NCBI GenBank assembly: GCA_002104905.1
Contig: MCFE01000635.1
Coordinates: forward strand, 1-51,043
DNA: 51,043 nucleotides
DNA from: Basidiobolus meristosporus CBS 931.73
Lineage: Eukaryota; Basidiobolomycota; Basidiobolomycetes; Basidiobolales; Basidiobolaceae
Reading direction: 5' to 3'
The translations under genes and the position numbers were made by a program. The first letter of the stretch is position 1, and the number at the start of each line of letters is the position of its first letter. Positions 9,361 to 21,620 of this stretch are shown one piece after another. The notes under the pieces were generated by a model. The model worked only from the letters and a program-made list of their open reading frames with translations. It did no database searches and had not been told where the DNA came from.

Positions 9361-9728
9361 TGTTATGATCTGCCGCTTGAATGTTTAAGTTAGATCAGTT
9401 TTTAGTCAAATCAATTAGTATATGTTTAGGTTATCAGTATATCAGTATTATCTATGAAATCAGTAGCATTAGTCAGCAAATGAATCAGCAGATCCTTATC
9501 AGACAGAAAAAGATATATTAAGTAGGATCTTATTGGGTGATGATGATGCAATCAAATGAGTCATCAGCCACAACCTACATTAGGAAATACAATTAGTCAG
9601 CAATTGATCTGGCAAAATGTATATAAGGAGCTGCTGGAACCTCAATAAAAATCAGTTCAAGTTTTAGTGAATACAATACTAGCTAAACTCCCTATTCCTC
9701 TACAACTCTTATACCAAGACTTGTAACA
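9361..9728 (+). repeat. 5' LTR of the intact gypsy element
   Basis: Starts tgttatgatc and ends cttgtaaca. It contains a TATATAAG box (9620-9627) and AATAAA (9644-9649), spaced 24 bp, so the polyadenylation signal falls about where transcription should start. Confidence 0.95.
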
Positions 9729-9746
9729 TTGGTAGCAGCGATAACC
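9729..9746 (+). promoter_or_regulatory. Primer-binding site of the gypsy element
   Basis: ttggtagcagcgataacc directly follows the LTR. TGGTAGCAGCG has the TGG start expected of a site pairing with a tRNA 3' end (CCA), and resembles initiator-Met type sites; the exact tRNA is not determined. Confidence 0.65.
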
Positions 9747-9786
9747 AGAAACCTCCCTCCTGAAGAAAGAAGAAACCACCCTCAAG

Positions 9787-12700
9787 ATGTCGGACAATCA
9801 AGAATGGAAGAATGCCATGCAGCAAATCCTGGCCCAACAGCAACAGCTACTCCAGATCCTCAGCCAACAGCAACAAGGAATGACTACCATGGCTCAGAGC
9901 CAGCAAAGCCCTGTCAAGAGCAACTTTAGTGTGAAGGTCAACCGGTACCATGGCAGAGTCAATGAAAACCTGGGAACTTGGCTCTTTCAGATTGAAGAAG
10001 CTTTTAAAGCTAAAGGAATTGCTCCAGAGAGCAAGTTGCATTATGCAGCTTCTTACCTGGCAGATGCAGCTTTACAGTGGTACCACAACAAGATCAGGTC
10101 AGCTACTATGATGGGATGCTCTACAATCTCTACCTGGGATGAGTTTGTGTCGGAAATTCAGGATGCTTTTGAACCTCCACACCAGCAGACACTACTAAGA
10201 AGGAAGTTAAAGACACTCAGACAGAAAGGAATGGTGCAAGAATACATCTATGAGTACAGATGTCTACTTGGACAAATTGAAAGAATGGACCCCTTGGATC
10301 AAGTTGAATACTTTATTGATGGGTTGAAAGAAAGAACTCGCAAGGAAGTCAATTACCGAAGACCTCAGACTATTGAAGAAGCCATCAAGATTGCCATTGA
10401 CTATGACTCAGCTATGTTTGGAGTTGGGAAGCCTACAGTGACTAGTCAGAAAGGCTATAATCATTATGAAAGAAGACAATCAGAAGCAGTACCAATGGAA
10501 ATAGACGCTATGCAGAAGAATCCCTCCTCAGAAGAATGCAAGAAGAGAGGACTTTGCTTCAATTGCCACCAGCAGGGACATATTGCAAAGTACTGCCCTC
10601 AGAGAAAAAATGGACACCAGCCAACAAGAACCTTCAACCATATTGAGTCCCATGAACACAGTAATGTGGAAGATGAGCTTGAAGAAGACTCGGAACTCAC
10701 CTTCCATATGACAGAAGAGTACTTGTCCCAAATGACTTCAAACTCAGGGAAGTTATTGTACCTGAATGGAGCAATCAATGGAGTACCTGCCAAGATCATG
10801 ATTGACTCAGGAGCATCGCATGAGTACATGTCAGAGCAATTTGCTTTGAAAGCTGGAATCAATTCGGAACCTACCAAATCAACTTCAGTCTCCACAGCTG
10901 ATGGGAACTCCCACATAATCAACCGTATTACCCAGCCAGTAAGAATGAAGATCAATGACTATGAAGAAGACCTACAGGCTTATATATTTGGGAACTGCAA
11001 GTTTGACCTTGTACTTGGGAAAACCTGGCTATTTTGTCGTAATCCATCAATCAACTGGAGAACCCATGCTACTCAGATCCAAAAAGACAACAAGACCTAT
11101 GAGCTATTACCTGCCAGGCTGGATTTCAACTTGGTCAATTCCAGTGTGTGTGAGACAAGTGAACTTAGCAAGACCCAGTTCTGTAGAGCACTTAGAAAAG
11201 GTACCCAGATGTTCCTCATGGCGGTATTACAGGAGGATTCCTCTATCCCAGCACCCCAGCAGGTCCAGACTCTCTTGAAGAAATATTCAGACGTGTTTCC
11301 AGATGAGCTTGTAAGCCTACCACCAGTCAGAGACGTGGATCATGCCATTGACACAGGAGATAGCCCTCCAGTGAGCAAGACACCTTACAGAATGAGTCCA
11401 TTGGAATTGGAGGAAATGAAGAAACAAATTGATCAGCTATTGGAGCAAGGATACATCAGGCCCAGCAAGTCACCTTGGGGAGCACCAGTGCTTTTTGTGA
11501 AAAAGAAGGATGGAACACTTAGGATGTGCATTGACTACAGAGCCCTGAACTCAGTTACCGTCAAGAATAAGTACCCCATACCTCGGATTGATGAGCTTTT
11601 GGACCAACTTAATGGAGCCACTATTTTCAGCAAGATCGACCTCATGTCAGGATACAACCAGATTAGGGTGAAACCAGAAGATATCCCTAAGACAGCATTC
11701 AGGACCAGATATGGACATTACGAGTACTTAGTCATGAGTTTTGGCCTCACTAATGCCCCTGCAACATTCATGACGCTGATGCAGACTGTCTTTCAGGAGT
11801 ACTTAGACAAGTTTGTGATAATCTACCTGGATGACATATTGATATACAGCAAGACAGAAAAGGATCACATGGTGCACATTGAAAAGGTCTTGAAGAAACT
11901 AAGAGAGAACAAGCTATACGGCAAGCTAGCCAAGTGTGAATTCTTCAAGGAACACGTAGAATATCTGGGACACATAGTGACTAGCACAGGAGTAACCTTA
12001 GACCCCAAGAAGGTGGAAGTAATCAAGAATTTGAAGCAGCCCCATAGCATATCAGAACTCAGATCCTTCCTTGGGATGGTTTCCTATTATCGGAGATTTG
12101 TCAAGTCATTTGCAAGTATTGCAGCCCCTTTAACTGATATCCTCAAGAAAGACAATACCTACAAGTGGGACATAGCTTGTGAGACTGCCTTCCAGACACT
12201 AAAGAATGAACTTGCTAAGCTGCCAAGCTTAAGAATACCTGACTTCAGAAAAGAGTTCACTCTGTGCACAGATGCTTCAGATTATGCAATTGGTGGAGTG
12301 CTGAGCCAAGAACACGAGGGAAAGGACTACCCTGTTGCCTTTGAATCCAAGAAACTGAACTCAGCAGAACAAAACTATCCAGTTCATGAGAAGGAGATGC
12401 TTGCTATAATACACTGTTTGAAGACATGGAGATGCTATATTGAAGGAGTCAAATGCACTGTGAAGACTGATCATGCCTCCCTCAAGTATATATTTACTCA
12501 GAAGGTACTCTCTAGAAGAATGACAAGATGGAGTGAGTACATTCAGCAATTTGACCTGGAGATTGTCTACTGTCCTGGAAAAAACAACACGGTTGCTGAT
12601 GCCTTATCAAGATTAGATCAAGTTGCACAACTCAACTTGGTGCATGAATCAGATTGGCCTAGCCTATTACCAAAGTACTTGGAGGACCAAGCCATTCCTA

Positions 12701-13920
12701 ATGAGGTGGATGAAGATATCAAGAAGATAATCCGTGATGAGGCCAGCAAATTTGTTGTACAGAATGAAACACTCTACCAAATTGTTGATGGAAGCCCTAT
12801 TGCCTATTGTCCTTATGTTGCTCGCCTGGATTTAATACATAAGCTACACAATGGATATGGACATCTTGGGATTGAAGGAACCTATAGCCTTGTAAAAGCC
12901 AGAGCATGGTGGCCCAGAATGAAACAAGACATTGAGAAGCTAGTAAAAACATGCCCAAACTGCCAAATCAATCAAGGCCAGCCACAAAGAATTGCCGAAC
13001 TCTTCCCTTTGGAGCCTGTAAGACCATTTGAGAGATGGGGAATTGACTTTATTGGAAGACTGCCAACTACCAGGAAATGCAACCGTTGGATCCTAGTAGC
13101 AATTGACCATGCCACTAAATGGCCAGTTGCTAAAGCTGTACCAATAGCCAGTGAACAAGAAGTTGCAAGTTTCATTTACCATGAGATCCTGATGAAGTTT
13201 GGATGCCCTGTGGAGATCTTATCCGATAGAGGTGCAAACTTTATGGCAAAGACATTAGAGGCTTACCTGGAAATGCAGCAGATCAGACACTTGAAAACCT
13301 CGGCATATCACCCCAGAACTAATGGAGTCACTGAGCGGTTTAATGGATTATTTGGAAAAATGCTGACCAAGTATGCAAATGGAGTTGTCAGTAGATGGGA
13401 TGAGTATATAGACCAAGCACTCTTTGCATGCAGAGTCAGAGTACACAACACCACCCAGCAATCACCATTTTACTTAGTTTATGGATGTGAACCAAGGATT
13501 CCAGGAGATCTCACACAACCAAAGCTTACAGACACCTTAGAAGATGAACTCAGTCAGCCAAGTAGACACCAGCAACTGGAACAAAGACGTCAAGAGGCAC
13601 AGACCAAAGTATCTCAAAGTGCAGAAAAGATGAAGCAGAGATTTGATAAGACTATAGCACCAGAAGCATTGACAGTTGGGAACTTTGTATTGCTAAGAAA
13701 CAACACTCGGAAGAAGTTTGAGCCACAATGGACAGGACCATTCAAGATCATCAGAGAATGTCCATTTGCAACTTACCAACTGGTGGACAAGCAAGGTAAT
13801 ATCCGGGAAGACTTAGTGCATAGGGACAGACTCAAGCTTGCAAGACTTGCTGATAATACTGAACCATCAAGATATTGGTATCACAAGAAAAGAGATTCAG
13901 GAGAACCCTCTCAACTTTAG
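9787..13920 (+). CDS. Gypsy Gag-Pol polyprotein, 1377 residues
   Basis: A single uninterrupted frame from ATG 9787 to TAG 13918. Order: a Gln-rich N-terminal Gag segment; retrotransposon Gag fold (about 60-210); zinc knuckle C257-C260-H265-C270; aspartic protease D340-S-G-A-S; reverse transcriptase (about 545-720) with YLDD at 680-683; RNase H starting near 827 with D829; integrase zinc finger H1021-H1026-C1056-C1059; catalytic triad D1087, D1147, E1183; and a C-terminal GPF segment without an obvious chromodomain. Gag and Pol are fused with no stop or frameshift, so Gag excess would need another mechanism. All catalytic residues are present, so the enzyme set looks functional. Confidence 0.97.
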   Translation: MSDNQEWKNAMQQILAQQQQLLQILSQQQQGMTTMAQSQQSPVKSNFSVKVNRYHGRVNENLGTWLFQIEEAFKAKGIAPESKLHYAASYLADAALQWYHNKIRSATMMGCSTISTWDEFVSEIQDAFEPPHQQTLLRRKLKTLRQKGMVQEYIYEYRCLLGQIERMDPLDQVEYFIDGLKERTRKEVNYRRPQTIEEAIKIAIDYDSAMFGVGKPTVTSQKGYNHYERRQSEAVPMEIDAMQKNPSSEECKKRGLCFNCHQQGHIAKYCPQRKNGHQPTRTFNHIESHEHSNVEDELEEDSELTFHMTEEYLSQMTSNSGKLLYLNGAINGVPAKIMIDSGASHEYMSEQFALKAGINSEPTKSTSVSTADGNSHIINRITQPVRMKINDYEEDLQAYIFGNCKFDLVLGKTWLFCRNPSINWRTHATQIQKDNKTYELLPARLDFNLVNSSVCETSELSKTQFCRALRKGTQMFLMAVLQEDSSIPAPQQVQTLLKKYSDVFPDELVSLPPVRDVDHAIDTGDSPPVSKTPYRMSPLELEEMKKQIDQLLEQGYIRPSKSPWGAPVLFVKKKDGTLRMCIDYRALNSVTVKNKYPIPRIDELLDQLNGATIFSKIDLMSGYNQIRVKPEDIPKTAFRTRYGHYEYLVMSFGLTNAPATFMTLMQTVFQEYLDKFVIIYLDDILIYSKTEKDHMVHIEKVLKKLRENKLYGKLAKCEFFKEHVEYLGHIVTSTGVTLDPKKVEVIKNLKQPHSISELRSFLGMVSYYRRFVKSFASIAAPLTDILKKDNTYKWDIACETAFQTLKNELAKLPSLRIPDFRKEFTLCTDASDYAIGGVLSQEHEGKDYPVAFESKKLNSAEQNYPVHEKEMLAIIHCLKTWRCYIEGVKCTVKTDHASLKYIFTQKVLSRRMTRWSEYIQQFDLEIVYCPGKNNTVADALSRLDQVAQLNLVHESDWPSLLPKYLEDQAIPNEVDEDIKKIIRDEASKFVVQNETLYQIVDGSPIAYCPYVARLDLIHKLHNGYGHLGIEGTYSLVKARAWWPRMKQDIEKLVKTCPNCQINQGQPQRIAELFPLEPVRPFERWGIDFIGRLPTTRKCNRWILVAIDHATKWPVAKAVPIASEQEVASFIYHEILMKFGCPVEILSDRGANFMAKTLEAYLEMQQIRHLKTSAYHPRTNGVTERFNGLFGKMLTKYANGVVSRWDEYIDQALFACRVRVHNTTQQSPFYLVYGCEPRIPGDLTQPKLTDTLEDELSQPSRHQQLEQRRQEAQTKVSQSAEKMKQRFDKTIAPEALTVGNFVLLRNNTRKKFEPQWTGPFKIIRECPFATYQLVDKQGNIREDLVHRDRLKLARLADNTEPSRYWYHKKRDSGEPSQL

Positions 13921-13930
13921 TAGGGGAGAA
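13921..13930 (+). promoter_or_regulatory. Polypurine tract of the gypsy element
   Basis: taggggagaa sits between the Gag-Pol stop and the 3' LTR, as expected for the plus-strand primer. Confidence 0.8.
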
Positions 13931-14298
13931 TGTTATGATCTGCCGCTTGAATGTTTAAGTTAGATCAGTTTTTAGTCAAATCAATTAGTATATGTTTAGG
14001 TTATCAGTATATCAGTATTATCTATGAAATCAGTAGCATTAGTCAGCAAATGAATCAGCAGATCCTTATCAGACAGAAAAAGATATATTAAGTAGGATCT
14101 TATTGGGTGATGATGATGCAATCAAATGAGTCATCAGCCACAACCTACATTAGGAAATACAATTAGTCAGCAATTGATCTGGCAAAATGTATATAAGGAG
14201 CTGCTGGAACCTCAATAAAAATCAGTTCAAGTTTTAGTGAATACAATACTAGCTAAACTCCCTATTCCTCTACAACTCTTATACCAAGACTTGTAACA
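13931..14298 (+). repeat. 3' LTR of the intact gypsy element
   Basis: 368 bp, identical by eye to 9361-9728. It is followed by ATAT (14299-14302), the second half of the target duplication. Confidence 0.95.
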
Positions 14299-14302
14299 AT
14301 AT

Positions 14303-16073
14303 CAGACCCAGCAAGTCACTGGAGGAGCACCAGTACCTTTTGTGAAGAAGAAGGATGGAACACTTAGGATGTGCATTGACTACAGACCCCTCAACTCAGT
14401 TACTGTGAAGAATATGTACCCCATACCTTGGATTCATGCACTTTTGTACCAACTCAATGGAGCCACTATTTTCAGCAAGATTGACCTCATGTCAGGATAC
14501 AACCAAATTAGGGTGAAACCAGAAGACATCCCTAGCACAGCATTCAGGACAAGATATGGACATTACAAGTAATTAGTCATGAGTTCTGGGCTCACCAATG
14601 CCCCTGCAACATTCATGACCCTGATGTATACTGTGTTCAAGGAGTACTCAGACAAGTTTGTGATAATCTAACTTGATGATATATTGATATACAGCCAGAC
14701 AGAAGAGGATCATTTGGTGGACATTGAAAAAGGCCTTGAAGAAGCTAAGAGAGAACAAGCATTATGGCAAGCTACCCAAGTGTGAATTCTTTGAGGAACA
14801 CATTAAATAACTGGGACACATAGTGAATAGAACAGGAGTAGCCGTAAACCCTAAGAAGGCTGAACGTATCAAGAATCTGAAGCAGCCCCATGGCATATCC
14901 AAGATTGGATCATTCCTTGTAATAGTTTCCTATTATTGGAGATTTGTCAAGTCCTTTGCAAGTATTGCAGCCCCATTAACTGATATCCTCAAGAGAGGCA
15001 ATACCTACAAGTGGGACATTGCTGGTGAGACTGCCTTCCAGACACTCAAGAATGAACATGCTAAGCCGCTTAGCTTAAAAATACCTGACTTCAGAAAAGA
15101 GCTTACTCCTGGCACAAATGCTTCAGATTATGCAATTCGTGAAGTGTTGAGCCAAGAACATGAGGGAAAGGACTACCCCATTGCCTTAGAATCCAGGAAA
15201 CTGAACTCAGCAAAACAAAACTATCCAGTGCATGAGAAGGAGATGATTGCTATAGTACACTGTTTGAAGACATGGAGATGCTATATTGAAAGAGTCAAAT
15301 GCACCATGAAGACTGATCATGCATCCCTCAAGTATGTATTTACTCGGAAGGTACTCTCTAGAAGAATGACAAGATGTAGTGGATACATTCAGCAATTTGA
15401 CTTGGAGATTGTCTACTGCCCTGGAAAAAACAACACGGTTGCTGATGCCTTATCAAGATTAGAACAAGTTGCACAACTCAACTTGGTGTATGAATCAAAT
15501 TGGCCTAGCCTATTACCAAAGTACTTGGAGGACCAAGCCATTCCTAATGAAAAGGATGAAGATATCAAGAAGTTGATCCAGGATAAAGGCAGCAAATTTG
15601 TAGTACAGGATGAAACACTCTACCAAATTGTTGATGGAAGCCCTATTGCTTATTGCCTGTATGTTTCTTGCCTGGATTAAACACATAAGCTACACAATGG
15701 ATATGGACATCTTGGAATTGAAAGAACCTATAGCCTTGTAAAAGCCAGCGCATGGTGACCCAGAATAAAACTTGACATTAAGAAGCTAGTGAAAAATACC
15801 CAAATTGCCAAATCAACCAAGGCCAACTGCAGAGAATTGCTGAACTCTTTCCCTTGAAGCCTGTAAGGCCATATGAAAGATGGGGAATTGACTTTATTGG
15901 AAGACTGCCAACTACCAGGAAATGCAACCATTGGATCCTAGTAGCAATTGTCAACGCCACTAAATGGCCAGTGGCTAAAGCTGTACCTATAGCCAGTGAA
16001 CAAGAAGTTGCAAGTTTCATCTACCAGGAAATCCTTATGATGTTTGGATGCCCTGTAGAGATTCTATCCAATA
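14303..16073 (+). pseudogene. Old gypsy pol, 3' part
   Basis: Continues the copy broken at 9360. Reverse transcriptase ([14 protein letters not shown] at about 14345) has stops near 14572, and the YLDD site has become a stop followed by LDD (about 14670-14680). A frame at 14823-15680 holds the rest of reverse transcriptase and RNase H (TNASDYAI replaces TDASDYAI, losing the first catalytic Asp). Integrase from 15690 has several lesions, and a frame at 15854-16087 covers WGIDFIGRL to PVEILSN, where the second catalytic Asp is Asn. It ends abruptly in the 3' LTR. Confidence 0.93.
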
Positions 16074-16255
16074 GACAATCATATTAGTCATCAGCCACAG
16101 CCTACATTAGGAAACACAATTAGTCAGCAATTGATCTGGCAAAATATATACAAGGAACTGCTGGAATTTCAATAAAGATCAGTTCAAGTTTTAGTGAATA
16201 CAATACTAGCTAAACTCCCAATTCCTCTATAACTTATATACCAAGACTTGTAACA
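16074..16255 (+). repeat. Old gypsy element, truncated 3' LTR
   Basis: 182 bp matching the last half of the family LTR, joined directly to the integrase core, so about 850 bp of pol and the first half of the LTR are deleted. No target duplication with the 8118 side is visible. Confidence 0.85.
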
Positions 16256-18966
16256 GCAAACGGAATTTTGCTGGGCTCATGCAGTGTACTATTGTTAGGG
16301 GTGATAGGCTCACAATCCATCAGTGGGCCTTCTCCTTCAGAGCTATAACTCTGCATACCATACTCAACATGCTGAGGTGCACTCAATGTGTCATAAATAC
16401 ACCTGACTCAGTCAGGGCAAGGTGACCTGTATAACTAGGTGCCAATATAGAAGTATCAAGAGGCTTGCAAGATATTGTTGGTACACTTGTGACTGATGAA
16501 TGGTAATATTGGTCTTGTGTGGCAAAACACATGCTGTGATCATTGTATTACTTCCTATGCTGTATGTGTGCTTTATGGCTGAGAAACCTGTTACAATAGC
16601 CACATGATCTTTTTTTGCTTCTCTTATGACATTGATTCAAAGTGGTGATCATGATGGGGCAAACAGTCTGGCATTCAGCAATGAAATACTATTATGTCAC
16701 TTTTTGTCAATACTCATATAACATAAGACAGTTCTGTAAATGCAACATTGTACCTACATAAATGTAGGATCAAATTATGCTCCCCATAGTAAGAATATAA
16801 ATAAAGTTGCACCACTACAAACACAGGTTTAGGTAGTACTATTTCCCCTTTGGTTTGACTTACTTCAGTATATATTCTGCCAAAAATAAAGCGAAGTTGT
16901 CTGGTTCCCAATTAAACCCTACTGTTGATTGTTGCAGAAGAACAGTTGGACAACTGCTTGCTTTGGCATTCCTTTCAATAGACAAGACTATACCCAAAAA
17001 AGGCCATGTTTGCAGTGTGCCCTCCAAAGGTAAAAATGCAGACTTCTCAGGTTATCAGTCAAGTAGGCAAATGAGAATCTCTGCAGCACCACAAGCTGAC
17101 CATTATGCACATACATACAAAAATGCAGCAATTGGAGTACCCTTGGCTGAAGACCACCAAGTGGCTGCAATAATTTCACCACCACCCATATTAGTAAGTT
17201 TGTTGTCAGCTCAGGCCAAAGCATTAATGAGGCAATTAGGTGCAGTGGCTGATAACATAGATGCAATAGCCTAGAGAAACAAGCAAATAGTCTTAAACAG
17301 GATGAGTGTACAATACATGTAGAGCAGTCAATATCTCAGGCAGAGAACACAGTACATTGGCTACAATGAAGCAACTCAAATAGCTCACTGCTACAGCCAA
17401 GAGTTAAGCCATTTCCCAATGTAACAGCGGAGAAGTACAGCACAATCTTTGGAGCTCAACAATAGTGCCAAAAGATGGAACTCCCAAACAACCTATCACA
17501 ACACGGGAAGGTGAGACTGTAATATGAATACCAGAACATAAAAATCAAAAGTCATTGGAGATCCATGAAGCCATAGAGTGCCACACTGCCAAGTGGCCTA
17601 AAATTTCAGAGGCCACATGTAGGGCTAGCCTGACATCTTCTTCAGGTCAGCATACCATAGAATCATCAGGAACCCAAGGCCAAACATAATGTGCATGAGC
17701 TACTCTATAAGCATTATCCTGGATTCAAGCAAGCAAACAGATCTTGTGCTACCACTGGTATGCTAAGAGAGTATCTCAAGAATAGCAGAAGCAATCAAAG
17801 AAAGAGGAACAAGGATGCTACAGCTCAAAACTGGTGGCCTTCTCAAGAGCTTGTCACAGGCAAGGCTGAAGTTCCCAACAAGTGGCAGTGAAATGTCAGG
17901 TTGCCAGGAGAGTGCTAGCAAGGGACAAGCTGGCAAAAACAAATGCACTGGTGCAGCATGCATCAAGGAGAAAACAAAGTGCAATACAAGTTGCACTCAG
18001 CCAAAGTAGCAGTGCAAGACTTGGCAGAAATAAAGGTTAAGGTAAAGAGAAAGACTCTACCCAAGCCAGAGGCAGGGAAGCATGAGAAAAAAGCTGCAAT
18101 CTTCACCTATTGATGCCACCAGCCTAGACCAGGGTGACTCCCATTGTAGGTAAGAAGAATTGCAAACAAAGCATAATCTGTGTTTTCAAGAGTTGGAAGT
18201 GAAGCTACTTGAGCTCTACTCCAGTAACGTAGATGAGTTTGCAGACAAAGGTAACTTGTCTAACATAGCCTCTATGTACTCCATTGTAGACAGAGTGGAG
18301 ATTTAGCTGACACACTAAGCAAAGTCATTTAAAACTCAAAAGACTATCAAAATGCCTATAGTGGAATTTAGTACATTGATATACATACCAAGGGGTTGCA
18401 GTGCTAAATATCAGCTTATGCACGTAAATATTTCACAAATGTATGAACTAAACCTCATGGTTGCTAATCCTATATTTATAAACAAAAAAAATTCAAACTT
18501 GTCTTAAATGTATCTTTTTTTTTAATTTAAATTGGAGCTAAAAACCAACTTACAGTGCTGGCTGAAGACCATGATATATGGGAACCAGTGAATGCACAGT
18601 GGCATAAAGCTGCAGGGTTCCCACTAAAGTCATAGGAGGAGTGCATCACAGCAGAAGTACTTATTGAATAGTGAAATTTAATGGAGTTATTTGATGAGTA
18701 TTGAGTTAGGCTTAATGTTAGTGGTGGGTACCTGTGCTTGTATAGGTCAATTTAATTTGCAATTGAGGTGCAGCTGAAGTTTCAGCAGAAATCAAACAGT
18801 TTGTATGCATGAGAAGTAAGACAATTGGTTGAGTTGGGAAGTATGGAGTATGAAAAGGGGTAACAATCAATCAATATGCACAATATAGGAGGTGCATGAG
18901 TGTCTGGTATCAGAAAGTGAGAGAATTGGCAGCAGACCAGTCAAAAGCCACTTACGTATTGTTGTG
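16256..18966 (-). mobile_element. CACTA element, 5' half, inverted copy
   Basis: Matches 23930-26150 in reverse over most of its length. 16256-16400 pairs with 25960-26150, 16820-17290 with 25340-25740, 18030-18150 with 24720-24800, and 18650-18966 with 23930-24230. The outer end (gtattgttgtg, 18956-18966) corresponds to the CACTACAATAC terminus at 23930. A frame at 16855-17274 on the plus strand shares NKAKLSGSQLNPT with its counterpart. It carries no Tnp2 domain. The inner end is cut by the old gypsy element at 16255. Confidence 0.65.
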
Positions 18967-19059
18967 ATGAGAAACTTTCACTAAGCTTTTTGTGAAATCT
19001 GGGGTGAGATTTTTTTCAGTGATCTTTTCACAGTGTCCTGATGGGATCATTTCCTCTTT

Positions 19060-19549
19060 GTTACATGACTTTAATTTTGTAATGGCCATGTGATGGGATC
19101 ATCACAATTTCTTCTCATTGCACTTGCTGATCCACACTTATATCCTTTTCTGGTCCTGCCTTGACAAACTCTACTCTCCTGTCTTGTGTCTGTTCATAAC
19201 AGTTTATTCAGCCTGCTCCTGACTTACCCATGAAATACTGCCTTCTACCCAAGGTTCTTGAGTAGAAATTGCAAGGGAATACCTACTATAAGTACACCCT
19301 GAGTCTTTCCCTAGTCCTGTCCCATAAAGGCAAAGATAAAGCATCTTTGCCAAATATTGGCCAAGGCTGCATTGACTTTATTACCCAGCTGGTGTATCTT
19401 ACACTGTTACACTGTTGGAAGCTTTAGTACAAAACTCCATCAAAGATGTCAGAGCCAATACCATCTAAAGTGACACTAACCTATCCAAAGCTGGGATTTT
19501 GGCTCAATTATTGTACTCATGACAAACCAATGGCTTCACAACCCACATA
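19060..19549 (+). repeat. Diverged relative of solo LTR family C
   Basis: 19395-19545 aligns with the last part of LTR C (ggaagctttagtac, then a ggctcaat segment like agctcaatagtt), and a ggcaaagata segment near 19330 matches its upstream part. The start is not fixed and no target duplication is visible. Confidence 0.4.
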
Positions 19550-19552
19550 TTA

Positions 19553-20523
19553 GATTTGTTCTGTTGGATAGGGCCACATTGAGCCATGAGTGCCAAGTGG
19601 TGCCATATTGTGCCAAGGAGGCCAGTTGAGCCTATACTTGGCCACAGAGTGTGAAACATACCTCTGCATCTTCATACAAAGTGGCCCCTGTGTTTCACCC
19701 ACTGTGCCAGACAAAATCCACTTTTTGACTTTTTTTGAATCAATGTTATGCATGATGTATAAGAGCACAAAAAGGACTTGTTCCATCATTCCAGCTGATC
19801 ATGGTGCCCAATAGTGCCATAGCATGCCAGATGGTGCCTGGTCATGCCACAGAGTGCCAGATGGTGTCATATAGTGCCAATTTAGGATCAAAATTGACAT
19901 GCATATGACCCTGAATATCAAATTAATAACAAAATATACAGCACTTTTTGGCACTATGATCAATGGCACAATGGAACAAGTCTAAAGATTAAAGATATGC
20001 ATTGGGTACTCAGTACCCATAGCACTCTGAATCTAGCTCCTGTGGCTTGTATCATGTCACAAAAATGCATGGCACTCTCTTAGTCCACTGGTACCATCAG
20101 GCTCTATATTTAAACATTAGCCCTTAAGTAAAACTATACTTAAATATTAGCCCTAAAGTAAGACCTATATAAAGCACTTATAGTGCCAGATAGTACCAGT
20201 GGACTAAGATAGTGCCACGCGTTTTTGTGACATTATACAAGCCACAGGAGCTAGATTCAGAGTGCCATGGGTATTGAGCATCAGATGCATGTCTTCAGTC
20301 CTTCTGTGCTCTCACACATTCAGAACAATTTTGATCCAAAAAAAAGGTCAAAAAATGGATTTTCTCCAGCACAATGTGTGAAACCCAAGGGCTGCTTTGC
20401 ATGAAGATGAAGAGTCATGTTTCACACTCTGTGACCAAGTTTAGGTCTGCTATACCATTCTGGCACGCAATGGCACTATTTGGCACCAACGGCTCAATAT
20501 GGTACTATCTAACAGAACAAGTT
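19553..20523. mobile_element. Composite palindromic Harbinger-type MITE
   Basis: Ends gatttgttctgttggatag and its degraded complement, with TTA at 19550-19552 and 20523-20525. Both arms match the MITE at 6095-6826. The middle contains an additional internal terminus (aatggaacaagtctaa, about 19970-19987) like that of the element at 28000 and 36569, so one MITE seems to have inserted into another or been fused to it. Non-coding. Confidence 0.75.
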
Positions 20524-20525
20524 TA

Positions 20526-21240
20526 TTGGCTGAAAATATACAGTATTCCTAAATAAGTCCAGGAGACTTCTCTGCCTCCTACTACCCTGTAATGTCCGCC
20601 CCTGAGTACAACCTTGCAGGCCTTATGGTTGCCTTTTCCAAGCTTCAACAGAACTTTGCAGACCTCAGAAATCTCATTGCTTAACCTCAAAGTCAAAATT
20701 CCCAACAGCCTATCCAAACTCTTTCCAAACACAATCCCAGATTACTCCCACTACCAAGCTCAGTGGCTCCTGGAATGAATCCCAAGGCTTCATCAATATA
20801 TTGAAACACCACTTGTTGCTGCAACCCAATTGGTCCCCGACAGATCAACCAGAAGTTGTAATATCTCCAACCTGCCAACTGTAACTACCTAGAAAAGGTT
20901 TTTCCCTTTGGTGAATCCAACTACCTTCTACTAAGTAACTACCATGCCTTCCACACAGGAGCAAAGTAGACACTTGGCAACATTGACTAAGCCAGCCCTG
21001 CTGCTAACAAGATCAAGAACTTGAAGCAAGGAAACAGACCTGTATCTGTGTATGCACTGAATACAGGCTACTATCCTGTGATTTAAGCCTATGGGATGAT
21101 GCTGCCCTAGTTAGCCAGTTGCAGGATGGACTCAATGATGAAGTCAGTGACCCACTACTCACACTCCCTGACCCAACTACTTTGTGTGAAGCTATACATT
21201 AAGCAGTCTATTGTAACAATTGGCTTTTCAGAATAAGTAA
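20526..21240 (+). pseudogene. Gypsy gag relic of a second family
   Basis: A frame with several stops reads gypsy-type Gag. Near 20770 there is SGSWNESQGFINILKHH, and near 21065-21200 LLSCDLSLWDDAALVSQLQDG followed by LNDEVSDPLLTLPDPTTLCEA, the usual FRxL...WxExAL...FxxGL...P...L pattern. No pol follows, because a copia LTR begins at about 21268. It differs clearly from the Gag of 9787-13920. Confidence 0.6.
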
Positions 21241-21267
21241 AAATCCAAACATACTTATTATTGTAAA

Positions 21268-21606
21268 AATTTGTAATTATACCTAAGTATTTGCCTAACC
21301 TAGTGATATATATCATTACCTACAAATCTCATAGAATAACTGACCAAATTTCTTGTTGGAACTTACTTGGAATACTTTCACCAATATATTATATACCCAG
21401 AACATGAGGATTCTCAGAGTTGTCAAACAGCCCCAAACTTTGCATACATGCCCTTGGGACCTTCCCAAACCTATTCTCTGTGCTTTTAAGCCAAGACCAT
21501 GTAAAAGTATAAATTCTACTTTTACATCTGATAAAGCATTGAGTGAAAACTACATAATCTACTTGCTCTCCCAGTCACTTCTAGTATATCAAAGACTCTT
21601 ACAACA
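21268..21606 (+). repeat. Copia family A LTR, plus-strand copy
   Basis: Reverse-complement match to 44775-45122 and 49611-49959, from ttgtaaaaatttgtaatt to ctcttacaaca. It has the family's TATA-like and 'cagccccaaactttg' segments and is the 5' LTR of the decayed element to the right. Confidence 0.75.
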
Positions 21607-21620
21607 GGTTATGAGCCCCA
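21607..21620 (+). promoter_or_regulatory. Copia primer-binding site, tRNA-Met anticodon-arm type
   Basis: ggttatgagcccca follows the LTR. Its complement contains GGGCTCATAACC, which looks like a Met-tRNA anticodon arm (CAT in the loop) rather than a tRNA 3' end. The same motif sits next to the copia LTRs at 325, 5902 and 43056 on the minus strand. Confidence 0.6.

Larger units (their letters stand above)
9361..14298 (+). mobile_element. Intact, recent Ty3/gypsy retrotransposon
   Basis: A 4938-bp element with two 368-bp LTRs (9361-9728 and 13931-14298) that I find identical by eye, a primer site, one uninterrupted Gag-Pol frame and a polypurine tract. It lies inside an older copy of its own family with a 4-bp ATAT target duplication (9357-9360 and 14299-14302). 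Removing it restores the older reverse transcriptase segment. Identical LTRs and an open frame point to very recent insertion and possible activity. Confidence 0.95.

Noticed and set aside
14823-15680. A functional gypsy reverse transcriptase and RNase H gene of 285 codons
   Set aside because: It lacks the start of the polymerase domain, has TNASD for TDASD, and lies in a pol with many stops; it is a fragment of the old element.
20374-20556. Small protein in the MITE arm
   Set aside because: The same peptide-like frames occur in all palindromic MITE arms in both orientations and show no domain.
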